Below, piece by piece: positions 8,890 to 16,780 of a stretch of DNA of 64,000 bases (position 1 is the first letter of the stretch; every line of letters begins with the position of its first letter). This stretch comes from Rhizobium rhododendri. GTDB taxonomy: Bacteria; Pseudomonadota; Alphaproteobacteria; Rhizobiales; Rhizobiaceae. The stretch lies in contig NZ_CP117270.1 in NCBI RefSeq assembly GCF_007000325.2, positions 272,963 through 336,962 of the forward strand. Reading direction: 5' to 3'. A program made the translations under genes and the position numbers. Under the pieces are notes generated by a model, which made no database searches, was not told where the DNA came from, and saw nothing but the letters and a program-made list of their open reading frames with translations.

Positions 8890-9696
8890 ATGAGCGCTCC
8901 TGCTTTCGAAGTCCACCAGGGCTCCTCGCCCGTTGTGCTCGCCTTTCCCCATACCGGCACAGACGTACCAGCCGACATCTGGGAGCGGCTGAACGACAAT
9001 GGGCGCATCCTCGCCGATACCGACTGGCACATCCACCGGCTCTATGACGGCCTGCTCGACGACGCGACGACGGTTCGGGCCACCTTCCACCGCTATGTCA
9101 TCGACGCCAATCGCGATCCCGATGGGTCAAGCCTCTATCCCGGTCAAAATACCACCGGCCTTATCCCGGGCACGGATTTCGACGGCAAGGCGATCTGGAA
9201 GAATGGCGCCGAGCCTTCCGACTCCGATACCGCAGCCCGGCTGTCCGCCTTCCATGCACCCTATCATGCGGCCCTCGCTGCCGAGATCGCACGCGTCAAG
9301 GCGATCCATGGCATTGCCGTGCTCTATGACTGCCACTCGATCCGTGCCGACATTCCCTTCCTGTTTGAGGGCACGCTTCCGGATCTCAACATCGGTACCG
9401 ACATGGGCAAGACCTGCGCGCCGGCGATCGAGGCTGCAACCGTTGCCATCGCCGCTGAAGCCGCCGGCTACACCAGCACGCTGAATGGCCGTTTCAAGGG
9501 CGGCTGGACAACGCGCTATTATGGCCAGCCGGCATCGGGCGTTCATGCCATCCAGATGGAGCTGGCGCAATCGACCCATCTTGCCGCCGAAGCTCCGCCC
9601 TTCGCCTATGATCCTGAAAAGGCCGAGGCGCTGCGCATTCCGCTCAAGTCCATCCTGTCGCGCATCGAACAGATCGCGCTCGACCTCATCAGCTAA
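8890..9696 (+). CDS. hutG: N-formylglutamate deformylase
   Basis: This 268-residue zinc hydrolase (N-formylglutamate amidohydrolase family) releases formate and L-glutamate, the last step of the HutF route. Metal and substrate segments include FPHTGTDVP, DTDWHIH, DANRDP, YDCHSIR and a C-terminal MELAQSTH. CCAAGGAGACCATTCA gives a good Shine-Dalgarno before the chosen ATG. It sits between hutH and hutU in the same transcription direction. Confidence 0.94.
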   Translation: MSAPAFEVHQGSSPVVLAFPHTGTDVPADIWERLNDNGRILADTDWHIHRLYDGLLDDATTVRATFHRYVIDANRDPDGSSLYPGQNTTGLIPGTDFDGKAIWKNGAEPSDSDTAARLSAFHAPYHAALAAEIARVKAIHGIAVLYDCHSIRADIPFLFEGTLPDLNIGTDMGKTCAPAIEAATVAIAAEAAGYTSTLNGRFKGGWTTRYYGQPASGVHAIQMELAQSTHLAAEAPPFAYDPEKAEALRIPLKSILSRIEQIALDLIS

Positions 9697-9708
9697 GGGG
9701 ATTTCGTC

Positions 9709-11382
9709 ATGACCAATTCACGCCACAACATCCGCGAGATCCGCGCGCCGCGCGGGCCGGATCTCAACACCAAGAGCTGGATGACGGAAGCGCCGCTGCG
9801 CATGCTAATGAACAATCTCGACCCTGACGTCGCCGAAAACCCCAACGAACTCGTCGTCTACGGCGGTATCGGCCGGGCGACACGCACCTGGGAAGACTTC
9901 GACAGCATCGTCGCGACCCTGAAGACGCTCACCGAAGAAGAGACGCTGTTGGTGCAATCCGGCAAGCCGGTCGGCGTGTTCCGCACCCACAAGGATGCGC
10001 CGCGCGTGCTGATCGCAAACTCCAACCTCGTGCCACACTGGGCGACATGGGATCATTTCAACGAGCTTGATAAGAAGGGCCTTGCGATGTATGGCCAGAT
10101 GACGGCCGGCTCGTGGATCTATATCGGCGCCCAAGGCATCGTCCAGGGCACTTATGAGACCTTCGTCGAAGCCGGACGCCAGCACTATGGCGGCAGCCTC
10201 AAGGGCAAATGGATCCTCACCGGCGGTCTCGGCGGCATGGGTGGCGCCCAGCCGCTCGCCGCGGTCATGGCCGGTGCCTGCTGCCTCGCCGTCGAATGCG
10301 ACGAAACCCGCGCCGATTTCCGACTGCGCACGCGCTATGTCGACGAAAAGACCGACAGCCTGGACGAGGCACTGGCCAAGATCGATCAGTGGACCAAGGC
10401 CGGCGAGGCAAAATCGATCGCGTTGATCGGCAATGCTGCCGAAATCTTCCCCGAGCTTTTCAAGCGCGGCGTCCGACCGGATATCGTTACCGACCAGACC
10501 TCCGCCCACGACCCGCTGCACGGCTACCTGCCGCTCGGCTGGACCGTGGCGGAATGGAAATCCAAACAGGAGACTGCGCCAAAGGAAGTCGAGGCCGCTG
10601 CGCGCGCCTCGATGAAGATCCACGTCGCCGCCATGGTCGATTTCTGGAACGCCGGCGTGCCGACGCTCGATTACGGCAACAACATCCGCCAGGTCGCGAA
10701 AGACGAGGGCCTGGAGAATGCCTTCGCCTTCCCCGGCTTCGTCCCGGCCTATATCCGGCCGCTGTTCTGCCGCGGTATCGGCCCGTTCCGCTGGGCGGCG
10801 CTGTCGGGCGATCCGGAGGATATCTACAAGACCGACGCCAAGGTGAAGGAACTGACGCCCGGCAATACCCATTTGCACAACTGGCTCGACATGGCGCGTG
10901 AACGCATCGCCTTCCAGGGCCTGCCCGCCCGCATCTGCTGGGTGGGTCTCGGCGACCGTGACCGGATCGGTCTGGCCTTCAACGAAATGGTCAAGAACGG
11001 TGAGCTTTCGGCGCCCGTCGTCATCGGCCGCGATCATCTCGATAGTGGCTCCGTCGCCTCGCCGAACCGCGAAACCGAGGCTATGAAGGATGGCTCGGAC
11101 GCCGTCTCCGACTGGCCGCTGCTCAACGCCCTGCTGAACACCGCCTCGGGCGCCACCTGGGTATCGATCCATCACGGCGGCGGCGTCGGCATGGGCTTTT
11201 CACAGCATGCCGGCATGGTCATCTGCTGCGACGGCTCGGAAGACGCCGCCCGCCGCATCGCCCGCGTCCTCTGGAACGACCCGGCCACCGGCGTCATGCG
11301 CCACGCCGACGCCGGCTACGACATCGCTATCGACTGCGCCAAGGAAAAGGGCCTGCGCCTGCCGGGAATTCTCGGCAACTGA
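9709..11382 (+). CDS. hutU: Urocanate hydratase
   Basis: A 557-residue NAD-dependent enzyme converting urocanate to 4-imidazolone-5-propionate. The [11 protein letters not shown] nucleotide-binding segment, the CRGIGPFRW block around the conserved cysteine, and [14 protein letters not shown] and [15 protein letters not shown] are all present. AAGGGGATTTCGTC precedes the ATG 12 bp after hutG. It is the last gene of the hut operon and is followed by a strong hairpin. Confidence 0.97.
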   Translation: MTNSRHNIREIRAPRGPDLNTKSWMTEAPLRMLMNNLDPDVAENPNELVVYGGIGRATRTWEDFDSIVATLKTLTEEETLLVQSGKPVGVFRTHKDAPRVLIANSNLVPHWATWDHFNELDKKGLAMYGQMTAGSWIYIGAQGIVQGTYETFVEAGRQHYGGSLKGKWILTGGLGGMGGAQPLAAVMAGACCLAVECDETRADFRLRTRYVDEKTDSLDEALAKIDQWTKAGEAKSIALIGNAAEIFPELFKRGVRPDIVTDQTSAHDPLHGYLPLGWTVAEWKSKQETAPKEVEAAARASMKIHVAAMVDFWNAGVPTLDYGNNIRQVAKDEGLENAFAFPGFVPAYIRPLFCRGIGPFRWAALSGDPEDIYKTDAKVKELTPGNTHLHNWLDMARERIAFQGLPARICWVGLGDRDRIGLAFNEMVKNGELSAPVVIGRDHLDSGSVASPNRETEAMKDGSDAVSDWPLLNALLNTASGATWVSIHHGGGVGMGFSQHAGMVICCDGSEDAARRIARVLWNDPATGVMRHADAGYDIAIDCAKEKGLRLPGILGN

Positions 11383-11398
11383 GGTCGCGAGGTCAGTA

Positions 11399-11425
11399 AA
11401 GGCCGCCGCCTTTGGTGGCGGCCTT
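11399..11425 (+). terminator. Hairpin terminator after hutU
   Basis: A 12-bp stem (AAGGCCGCCGCC with GGTGGCGGCCTT, one G-T pair) closes a three-base loop 16 bp after the hutU stop. There is no U-run after it (GGGGGATTG follows), so it may act with Rho or protect the 3' end. Confidence 0.6.
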
Positions 11426-11497
11426 GGGGGATTGAGTCGCAGCGGGGCGTGGATTGGCGATTTTTCCGGCACGACGCGAGTAAGTCCCGCTGGTGAT

Positions 11498-12202
11498 CTA
11501 GGACCGGTGCCAAAAGCGGAGAACTTCGCGTGACAACGCCGCCATGGCGCGCGCAGCATCTTGGCGTTTCATCTGCAACGCATCGCAAACGTGCTGTAAT
11601 TCCACCCTGTCGGCCAACCTGTCAACGACCCACAAAGCTTTGCGTCCGATATCGCCGCCATAGGCATTTTCCGCCTTCGTGACTGCGTCTTGCGAAATCG
11701 CGCCGTGATAATCTATCAGCATGCCGAGATCGATTGCATCGCGATATGCGACTGCGCGATCCTGGCACCGGTCGGCATTGGCAAGCAATTTCTCCGCCAT
11801 CATGTCGCTCGGCAAAAGGACTGGTACGCCGAGCCCAGCATTCATTATGCCGTCCAGCGGAATGCGGCTTTCCCGAACGATTTCGAAACGGATCGTTTGT
11901 TCGTCGAGCGAGAGCAGCGTGCGTACGCCATACTGATCTGCCCTCACTTCGCGTAAGGCTGTAACCGGCGCCGCAAACAGGCCACCGACACCCTTTTCGA
12001 CGGCGAGGCTGCGCATGGCGCGGTAGCCATCCATATCGGCACAAAGGAAGTCTACGTCGAGGGAACGACGGTATTCGCCGTGCATCATGACAACGGCCGT
12101 GCCTCCGGCAAACCAGCAACGATTTAACACGAGAAGTGTCGGATCCATAAGCCTCAATGCCTTGGCAATTATCCGATGCTCCGGTCGCTGGAAGTCAGTC
12201 AT
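11498..12202 (-). CDS. AbiEii/AbiGii-like nucleotidyltransferase
   Basis: This 234-residue protein starts with a short helix followed by FAGGTAVVMMHG (Gly33-Gly34-Thr35) and RRSLDVDFL with Asp49 and Asp51. This is the GG-T/DxD metal-binding pattern of DUF1814/AbiEii nucleotidyltransferases. Members include toxins of type IV toxin-antitoxin or abortive-infection pairs and many of unknown role. A small gene lies 38 bp upstream on the same strand and may be its partner. No canonical AbiEi helix-turn-helix antitoxin is visible, so a toxin role is inference. Confidence 0.7.
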   Translation of the reverse strand: MTDFQRPEHRIIAKALRLMDPTLLVLNRCWFAGGTAVVMMHGEYRRSLDVDFLCADMDGYRAMRSLAVEKGVGGLFAAPVTALREVRADQYGVRTLLSLDEQTIRFEIVRESRIPLDGIMNAGLGVPVLLPSDMMAEKLLANADRCQDRAVAYRDAIDLGMLIDYHGAISQDAVTKAENAYGGDIGRKALWVVDRLADRVELQHVCDALQMKRQDAARAMAALSREVLRFWHRS

Positions 12203-12240
12203 GTGGTTCCTGCCCTCTGTGGCGACCGGGTGCGTGGCGG

Positions 12241-12486
12241 CTAACTTGAAACCAATAGTTCCCCGTGTCCGAACCGAGCGGTCAGCTCTTCGATAAGGGC
12301 TTTCTCACTGGGTGTCAGTCGCTGCCGATCGACAAAGCGCCAGTTCCGCTCGTAAATTGCAAACGCCTCGGCTGCGGCAACCGGGCGTGTCGCATCCCGG
12401 CTCCACACTATCAGGGCAAGCTCCGGGTAATCTGCAGGAACGATCATCATATCGGCATCGATTGTCATGGTGGCATAATAGGCCAA
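12241..12486 (-). CDS. Small protein upstream of the AbiEii-like gene
   Basis: An 81-residue acidic protein if it starts at TTG; an internal in-frame ATG at 12468 would give 75 residues. Its C-terminal half is likely helical (LTPSEKALIEELTARFGHG). Neither start has a convincing Shine-Dalgarno. Its position before the nucleotidyltransferase suggests a cognate partner, but I see no DNA-binding motif and recognise no named family. The 38-bp gap between the two genes is compatible with one transcript. Confidence 0.55.
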   Translation of the reverse strand: MAYYATMTIDADMMIVPADYPELALIVWSRDATRPVAAAEAFAIYERNWRFVDRQRLTPSEKALIEELTARFGHGELLVSS

Positions 12487-12820
12487 GATCGGGGTCCGGG
12501 GAAGAGCGGCCGATTTTTGTAATCAAGTTCGAAGGCATTCGAGGCAGGGTCGTGACGTTAATTACGTGACTTTCGTTCACTTGTCATGGATGTCATAAGA
12601 GCTATGAAAGCTCGGGTCTTTATCACAGATATCGTAGTTTTTTCTGATTGACGAAACGGCTTGATCCCGGTCTTTCAACGAAAAACAAAAGGAACCGCGG
12701 CACCAACGCCCCAGCCTAAAAAAAATCCACCACCGCTCGCGGGTGCAGACACCGTTGTCGCGGGGCGTATGGTCGGGTAGTTCTTGTTCTCCACGCGGCG
12801 GAATGACGAGGGACATCAGG
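12487..12820. other. Intergenic region with no gene seen
   Basis: About 330 bp between divergent genes (the AbiEii pair and the sulfite-oxidase-fold gene). It is less GC-rich around 12540-12720. I find no small ORF with a ribosome-binding site and no strong hairpin. An ORF on the minus strand here is a shadow. It should hold promoters in both directions. Confidence 0.4.
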
Positions 12821-13480
12821 ATGACGGACGAGCCGGTTTTGGATAGCAAGCTGACCACTTCCAAGCGGCGGTGGGCGGCGGAGGGCAAGTTTCTGACCGG
12901 TCGCGTCAGCCGGGCGGAGAGCGAGCGGTTGCCGCCGGGGCAGCATCTGGTGAAGAACTGGCCGGTGCTCGATCTCGGCACCCAGCCGGAGATCGCGCTT
13001 TCCAGCTGGCGGCTGGAGGTCGGTGGCCGGGTCGAGGCGCCGCTATCGCTCGACTGGGCGGCATTCGGCGCCCTTGAGCAAAGCAGCAAGGTCAGTGACA
13101 TGCACTGCGTCACCACATGGTCGCGCTATGACAACAAATGGGACGGGGTTTCCACCCGCGATCTTCTCGATCACGTCATGCCCAAGTCGGATGCCGACTA
13201 TGTGATGCTGACCAGCTATGACGGCTATACGACCAACCTGCCGCTGGCCGATTTCGCTGCCGAGGACGCGATCCTTGCGACCGCCTGGGAAGGCCAGCCG
13301 CTTAGCCGCGATCACGGCGGACCGATGCGCCTCGTCGTGCCGCATCTCTATCTCTGGAAGAGCGCCAAATGGTTGCGCCGCATCGACCTGATGAAATCGG
13401 ACAAGGCCGGTTTCTGGGAGAAGAACGGCTATCACATGCGCGGCGATCCCTGGCGGGAGCAGCGCTACACGGAAGACTGA
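12821..13480 (+). CDS. Sulfite-oxidase-like molybdopterin oxidoreductase
   Basis: This 219-residue protein of the oxidoreductase molybdopterin-binding family has the cofactor-coordinating cysteine at Cys96 in SDMHCVTTWS, then WDGVSTRDLL, SYDGYTTNLPL, RDHGGPMRLVVPHLYLWKSAKW and a C-terminal GYHMRGDPW. It lacks a signal peptide and a second dimerisation domain, as in the short cytoplasmic YuiH-type branch. The ATG at 12821 is chosen because GAGG lies about 10 nt upstream and because the added N-terminus of longer starts is not family-like. Substrate unknown. Confidence 0.85.
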   Translation: MTDEPVLDSKLTTSKRRWAAEGKFLTGRVSRAESERLPPGQHLVKNWPVLDLGTQPEIALSSWRLEVGGRVEAPLSLDWAAFGALEQSSKVSDMHCVTTWSRYDNKWDGVSTRDLLDHVMPKSDADYVMLTSYDGYTTNLPLADFAAEDAILATAWEGQPLSRDHGGPMRLVVPHLYLWKSAKWLRRIDLMKSDKAGFWEKNGYHMRGDPWREQRYTED

Positions 13481-13589
13481 ATTCGACATTACGCCGGCAA
13501 TTTGCCGACATCTCAATCGCACTCGGCGCAATTGAGCCGAGAGTGACGCCTGTCGGCTCTTCAATTTTACCGTGATCGCAGCGGGGCAC

Positions 13590-13614
13590 GGAACTTAGCC
13601 CCGCTCCATGTGTT
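13590..13614 (+). promoter_or_regulatory. Possible EcfG-type promoter (one mismatch)
   Basis: GGAAC, 16 bases, TGTT: one mismatch to GGAAC-N16-CGTT, and it fits the looser GGAAC-N18-TT form. It ends 34 bp before the start of the small secreted protein. Confidence 0.35.
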
Positions 13615-13648
13615 CCCCTGCCATCGCATATCACAATGACAGGAGAGC

Positions 13649-13948
13649 ATGATGTTTCTCAAATTATTTGCCGCCTCGACACTCGCTTTGAGCATGGCTA
13701 CCGCTGTTGTCGCGGAGCCGCTCACCCTGCGCGTCACTCCAAAAGGTCCGCGCGTAGTTACCGTTTACAGCGCCGTTATCGATCACTCCAAGGATGCAAT
13801 CTCGCCAAGCGGTATCATCAATGTCGACCTGCCGTTCACGGGCACCACCAACCGCACGCCGATCCGTATCCAGTGCGATTCAAACCCGACGACGTCTGTG
13901 ATGCGCAGCAACACTTTCGATGCTGCACCGCTTTCTGACTGCCCGTAA
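13649..13948 (+). CDS. Small secreted/periplasmic protein of unknown function
   Basis: This 99-residue protein has a classical signal peptide (MMFLKLFAASTLALSMATAVVA, cleavage near AVVA-EP), leaving a mature domain of about 75 residues rich in Thr, Val and Pro. It has two cysteines, in IQCDSN and at the penultimate residue (SDCP), which could form a disulfide. An AGGAGAG Shine-Dalgarno precedes two adjacent ATG codons (13649 and 13652). A stress-type promoter may precede it. No family recognised. Confidence 0.65.
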   Translation: MMFLKLFAASTLALSMATAVVAEPLTLRVTPKGPRVVTVYSAVIDHSKDAISPSGIINVDLPFTGTTNRTPIRIQCDSNPTTSVMRSNTFDAAPLSDCP

Positions 13949-13971
13949 GGGCGGCGTGGCGCGGTCTCGCC

Positions 13972-14379
13972 TCAAGCGGCCTCCATGTCCGTAGCAGCAA
14001 AGCCGTTGCCAGAAAAAAGCAACGGCTGGCGGTAATATTTGGCGCAAGCATATGTCAGGCAGTCGTCGAGACTGAGACCGGCGCCGCCTTTACCAAAATT
14101 GTCGTTTTTACCAAAATTGGAGTAGGCCTCCACCGCCAGTGAAGCGGCTCGCGGGGGCACAGCCACTGACTGGATATTCATCAGTTGCAGGAAGGTGGCG
14201 ACAGCCTCGGACGCTTCATCGACCGGAATTTCCAATTCGGCGACAAGCGCCAGTGTCGTTCGAGCCACAGTCATTGGCGACGTGAGGCGCACGGTCGACG
14301 CCTGCATCCGCCTTGCAAATTCGCGCGCGGCTTCCTCGTCGGTCATCATTGCCAGCAGTACAGAGCCATCGATAAACAT
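13972..14379 (-). CDS. VapC-like PIN-domain toxin, probably degenerate
   Basis: A 135-residue PIN-domain protein. It begins MFIDGSVLLAMM with Asp4, and LSLDDCLTYA (Asp105/Asp106) supplies the third acidic position. The usual glutamate near residue 40 is not evident (TVARTTLAL), and the common KGDDF near the C-terminus reads SGNGF. The acidic tetrad therefore looks incomplete. A 13-bp direct repeat with an 18-bp period duplicates NFGK in frame just before the third acidic site. Its ATG overlaps the vapB stop by one base. RNase activity is uncertain. Confidence 0.75.
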   Translation of the reverse strand: MFIDGSVLLAMMTDEEAAREFARRMQASTVRLTSPMTVARTTLALVAELEIPVDEASEAVATFLQLMNIQSVAVPPRAASLAVEAYSNFGKNDNFGKGGAGLSLDDCLTYACAKYYRQPLLFSGNGFAATDMEAA

Positions 14380-14597
14380 CAGCGCGGCTCTGCATCGGCG
14401 TTTCGCACGTTGGTCTTCGTGCGCAGGTTTCGGCAGAAGGCCACGGCGATATCTTCCAGCACCGGCTTTGCCAGTTCGGTATCGAGCGCCAGTTGCAGCG
14501 CCTTGCGGACAGCCTCGGTCTTCGATGGCGCCTTGGTCAGCGCCTGATAGCGACGTGCCAGGCGGTCGATGGCATCGTCCTTGATGTAGAGTGGCAT
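14379..14597 (-). CDS. VapB-like antitoxin (transcription-factor type)
   Basis: A 72-residue protein starting MPLYIKDDAIDRLARRYQAL, then TEAVRKAL. This is the pattern of Rv0623/PSK-type VapB antitoxins, with an N-terminal DNA-binding part and a C-terminal toxin-neutralising tail. AAGGAGACAGATCC gives a strong Shine-Dalgarno for this start rather than the longer frame. Its stop overlaps the toxin start (TGATG). It should bind and repress its own promoter. Confidence 0.8.
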   Translation of the reverse strand: MPLYIKDDAIDRLARRYQALTKAPSKTEAVRKALQLALDTELAKPVLEDIAVAFCRNLRTKTNVRNADAEPR

Positions 14598-14712
14598 GGA
14601 TCTGTCTCCTTGATGCCGCGGTGTTACGACCTCGGGGATGGCTGGACAAGCCGGCATCTGCGGCGCAGATGGTGAGAACACGTAGCCAGTTTCATTCGAG
14701 GCAGATATCGCT

Positions 14713-15450
14713 ATGACACCTCCCGTCGCACTCGTCACCGGCTCGACATCGGGCATCGGTGCGGCAATCGCCCGGCGGCTTGCCGCAGAAGGCTATGCAA
14801 TCGTCCTCCATTCCCGGTCGTCTGTTGACGCCGGGCTGGCGCTTGCAAGCATGCTGCCGATGGCGACCTATATCCAGGCCGATCTCGCTGTCGATGCCGA
14901 CAGGGCAAGGCTGGTCGCCGGGGCGGTTGCCCAATGGGGCCGGCTCGACGTGCTTGTGAACAATGCCGGCATCAGCCGCGTCATTCCCCATTCCGATATG
15001 GCTGCGGCCACGCCGGCGATCTGGCATGAGCTCTACGAGGTCAACGTCGTCGCGCCGTTCCGGCTGGTGGCCGAGGCAGAACCGGCGCTGCGAGCAGCCG
15101 CTGGCACGGGACGACCGGGCTCTGTCGTCAATATTTCCTCCCATGCCGGTATCCGCCCCAAGGGTGCCTCCATCCCCTACGCTGCTGCAAAGGCGGCACT
15201 CAACCATGCGACGCAGCTGATGGCCCTGTCGCTGGCACCCGATATCCGCGTCAATGCCGTCGCGCCCGGTCTGGTCGATACGCCGCTGACGGCGGACTGG
15301 ACTGCCGCACAGGATTTGTGGCGAAACCATTCGCCGATGCGCCGGGCGGCGACACCGGAAGACATCGCGCACGCTGTCTGGATGCTTGTCTCTTCGGACT
15401 ATGCGACGGGAGAGATACTGTTGCTGGACGGCGGTATCAATCTCACCTAG
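14713..15450 (+). CDS. SDR-family NAD(P) oxidoreductase
   Basis: A 245-residue short-chain dehydrogenase with the classical TGSTSGIG nucleotide site, NNAG, the catalytic Tyr-x3-Lys in PYAAAKAAL preceded by NISSHAG (Ser), and a C-terminal LLLDGGINLT. It belongs to the 3-ketoacyl reductase (FabG-like) group; some relatives are 3-ketoreductases of sugars or small alcohols. It is a single gene divergent from vapBC and convergent with the PAS protein 27 bp away, so context gives no substrate. Confidence 0.88.
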   Translation: MTPPVALVTGSTSGIGAAIARRLAAEGYAIVLHSRSSVDAGLALASMLPMATYIQADLAVDADRARLVAGAVAQWGRLDVLVNNAGISRVIPHSDMAAATPAIWHELYEVNVVAPFRLVAEAEPALRAAAGTGRPGSVVNISSHAGIRPKGASIPYAAAKAALNHATQLMALSLAPDIRVNAVAPGLVDTPLTADWTAAQDLWRNHSPMRRAATPEDIAHAVWMLVSSDYATGEILLLDGGINLT

Positions 15451-15477
15451 TCCCAGCCCCAAAAGCCGTCCTGGCCC

Positions 15478-16008
15478 TCAGTGCGGGTGGTGTTGAAGCC
15501 GCGCTGGCGCCGGCTCCTCGGCAAGGTCGTCGAGAACGTCACGCAGTGTCCTTGCGATATCCAGCCGACCGCTTTTCAGCGCGGCACGGTGGGCTTGCGA
15601 GCAGAGATCCTGCAACGTCGCGCTCTCCTCGACGACGGGCACGACGGGGAAAACGATGCCTGCATATTGCGAGGGTGTGCCGTCTGCGTTTCGAAAGCAG
15701 CGGCCGAAGGCCATGATCTCGGTATAAAAACCTCTTGCAGACCGGACGCGGTAATTTTGCTGGCAGGGATACCCCGAAACCACGGCTTCATGCACGGCTT
15801 TTGCCACACGCGCCTTATCTTCCGGATGGACGCGATCGAGGTATCGCTCCATCGGCAGGCCGACCATCGTTTCTGACGGATCTAGGCCGAAAAGGGAGGC
15901 GAAAGCGCTATCGGCGAAGAATTGGTCGGTTTCGATATCCCAGGTGAAAACTCCCGAGTCCATCGGAGATGGCTGCGAATTCCGGACCAAAATCTTGTCT
16001 TTTGCCAT
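15478..16008 (-). CDS. Single PAS-domain protein
   Basis: This roughly 176-residue protein has a PAS fold: SGVFTWDIETDQFFADSAFASLFG, then HPEDKARV and YRVRSARGFYTEIMAFGRCF. A C-terminal helical tail follows. No kinase, GGDEF, EAL or HTH output is attached, so it is a stand-alone sensor or adaptor. The second in-frame ATG is chosen because GGAGAGGTAC precedes it directly; the earlier ATG would add four residues. Partner unknown. Confidence 0.75.
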   Translation of the reverse strand: MAKDKILVRNSQPSPMDSGVFTWDIETDQFFADSAFASLFGLDPSETMVGLPMERYLDRVHPEDKARVAKAVHEAVVSGYPCQQNYRVRSARGFYTEIMAFGRCFRNADGTPSQYAGIVFPVVPVVEESATLQDLCSQAHRAALKSGRLDIARTLRDVLDDLAEEPAPARLQHHPH

Positions 16009-16166
16009 GTACCTCTCCATGCCCGTTATTCAACATGAGCGCGCGGGCAGGCCTCTGCAAGGGACAAAAGGGCATGGCGCTGAAAAATATCGACGTTTCC
16101 TCGTCAGAATGCGTCGTAAGTACCCGCGTCATGCCGGAAAATCATCGACTTGCCGACGTGCCTGCC

Positions 16167-16649
16167 TCACCGCCCTTGCATTTCACTCGCGTGCCGGACA
16201 GCGGCCACGAAGGAGATCTCAGTCTTGATCTCCCGCGTCGACATCGACGTGACCGTTCGGCGCACGCCCGGCAGGCGGCTGAGCTCCTGACGCAGCTGGC
16301 GATCGAGTGCCACCATGTCGACGGCCAGGATATGTAGCAGGTAGTCGGCGTCGCCGGTCGTCGCATGACAGCGCCAGATCAGCGGGTTTTTCCGGACTGC
16401 TTCCTCGAACGCGTCCGACAGTTCGAAATCGATAGATACCTGGACAAACGCCTCGAGGCCGAAGCCGAGCTGGGCCGGATCGAGCGTCGTGGTGTATCCC
16501 CGGATGAGACCGGCAGCCTCCAGAGCCTTGACGCGCTTCCAGCAGGGCGTCTTGCTCAGCCCGACCTGCTCGGCCAGCGCTGCGAACGACATGCGGGCAT
16601 CGCCTTCCAGCGCCGAAACGATTTTGAGATCCACCGGGCTTAAGATCAT
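16167..16649 (-). CDS. Lrp/AsnC-family transcriptional regulator
   Basis: A 160-residue regulator with an N-terminal winged HTH (LDLKIVSALEGDARMSFAALAEQVGLSKTPCWKRV) and a C-terminal RAM/ligand domain (ATTGDADYLLHIL). It is divergent from the tryptophan-dioxygenase-like gene with a 131-bp gap. The likely job is to sense tryptophan or kynurenine, as KynR (also Lrp-type) does in Pseudomonas. That ligand assignment is inferred from position. Two dyads in the gap are candidate sites. Confidence 0.9.
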   Translation of the reverse strand: MILSPVDLKIVSALEGDARMSFAALAEQVGLSKTPCWKRVKALEAAGLIRGYTTTLDPAQLGFGLEAFVQVSIDFELSDAFEEAVRKNPLIWRCHATTGDADYLLHILAVDMVALDRQLRQELSRLPGVRRTVTSMSTREIKTEISFVAAVRHASEMQGR

Positions 16650-16716
16650 CGTTCTCTCTCTTCGCGCTAAAACAGAGCGATCGTTCTATCAGCTACGCAT
16701 ACTGCATGACAGAAAG

Positions 16717-16747
16717 GAACAATGTTCGAGAGAATATTTCGTATTCT
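16717..16747. promoter_or_regulatory. Two dyads in the Lrp-dioxygenase gap
   Basis: GAAC-AAT-GTTC (16717-16727) and AGAATA-TTTCG-TATTCT (16731-16747) lie side by side, 34 bp before the dioxygenase start. Paired imperfect dyads of about 15 bp are usual for Lrp-type operators. Assignment to this regulator is inferred. Confidence 0.45.
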
Positions 16748-16780
16748 TCCGAAAAAGAGCTGCTCAATAAGGGGACCAAA

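Noticed and set aside
9805..11175. 456-codon minus-strand open frame over hutU
   Set aside because: Mirror of the hutU reading frame with shadow-like composition and no motif.
12577..13116. 179-codon minus-strand frame before the sulfite-oxidase-like gene
   Set aside because: Half of it is antisense to that gene, it lacks a ribosome-binding site and matches nothing I know.
13972..14649. Longer 225-codon version of VapC
   Set aside because: The first 90 codons are an out-of-frame reading of vapB; the TGATG overlap marks the true toxin start.
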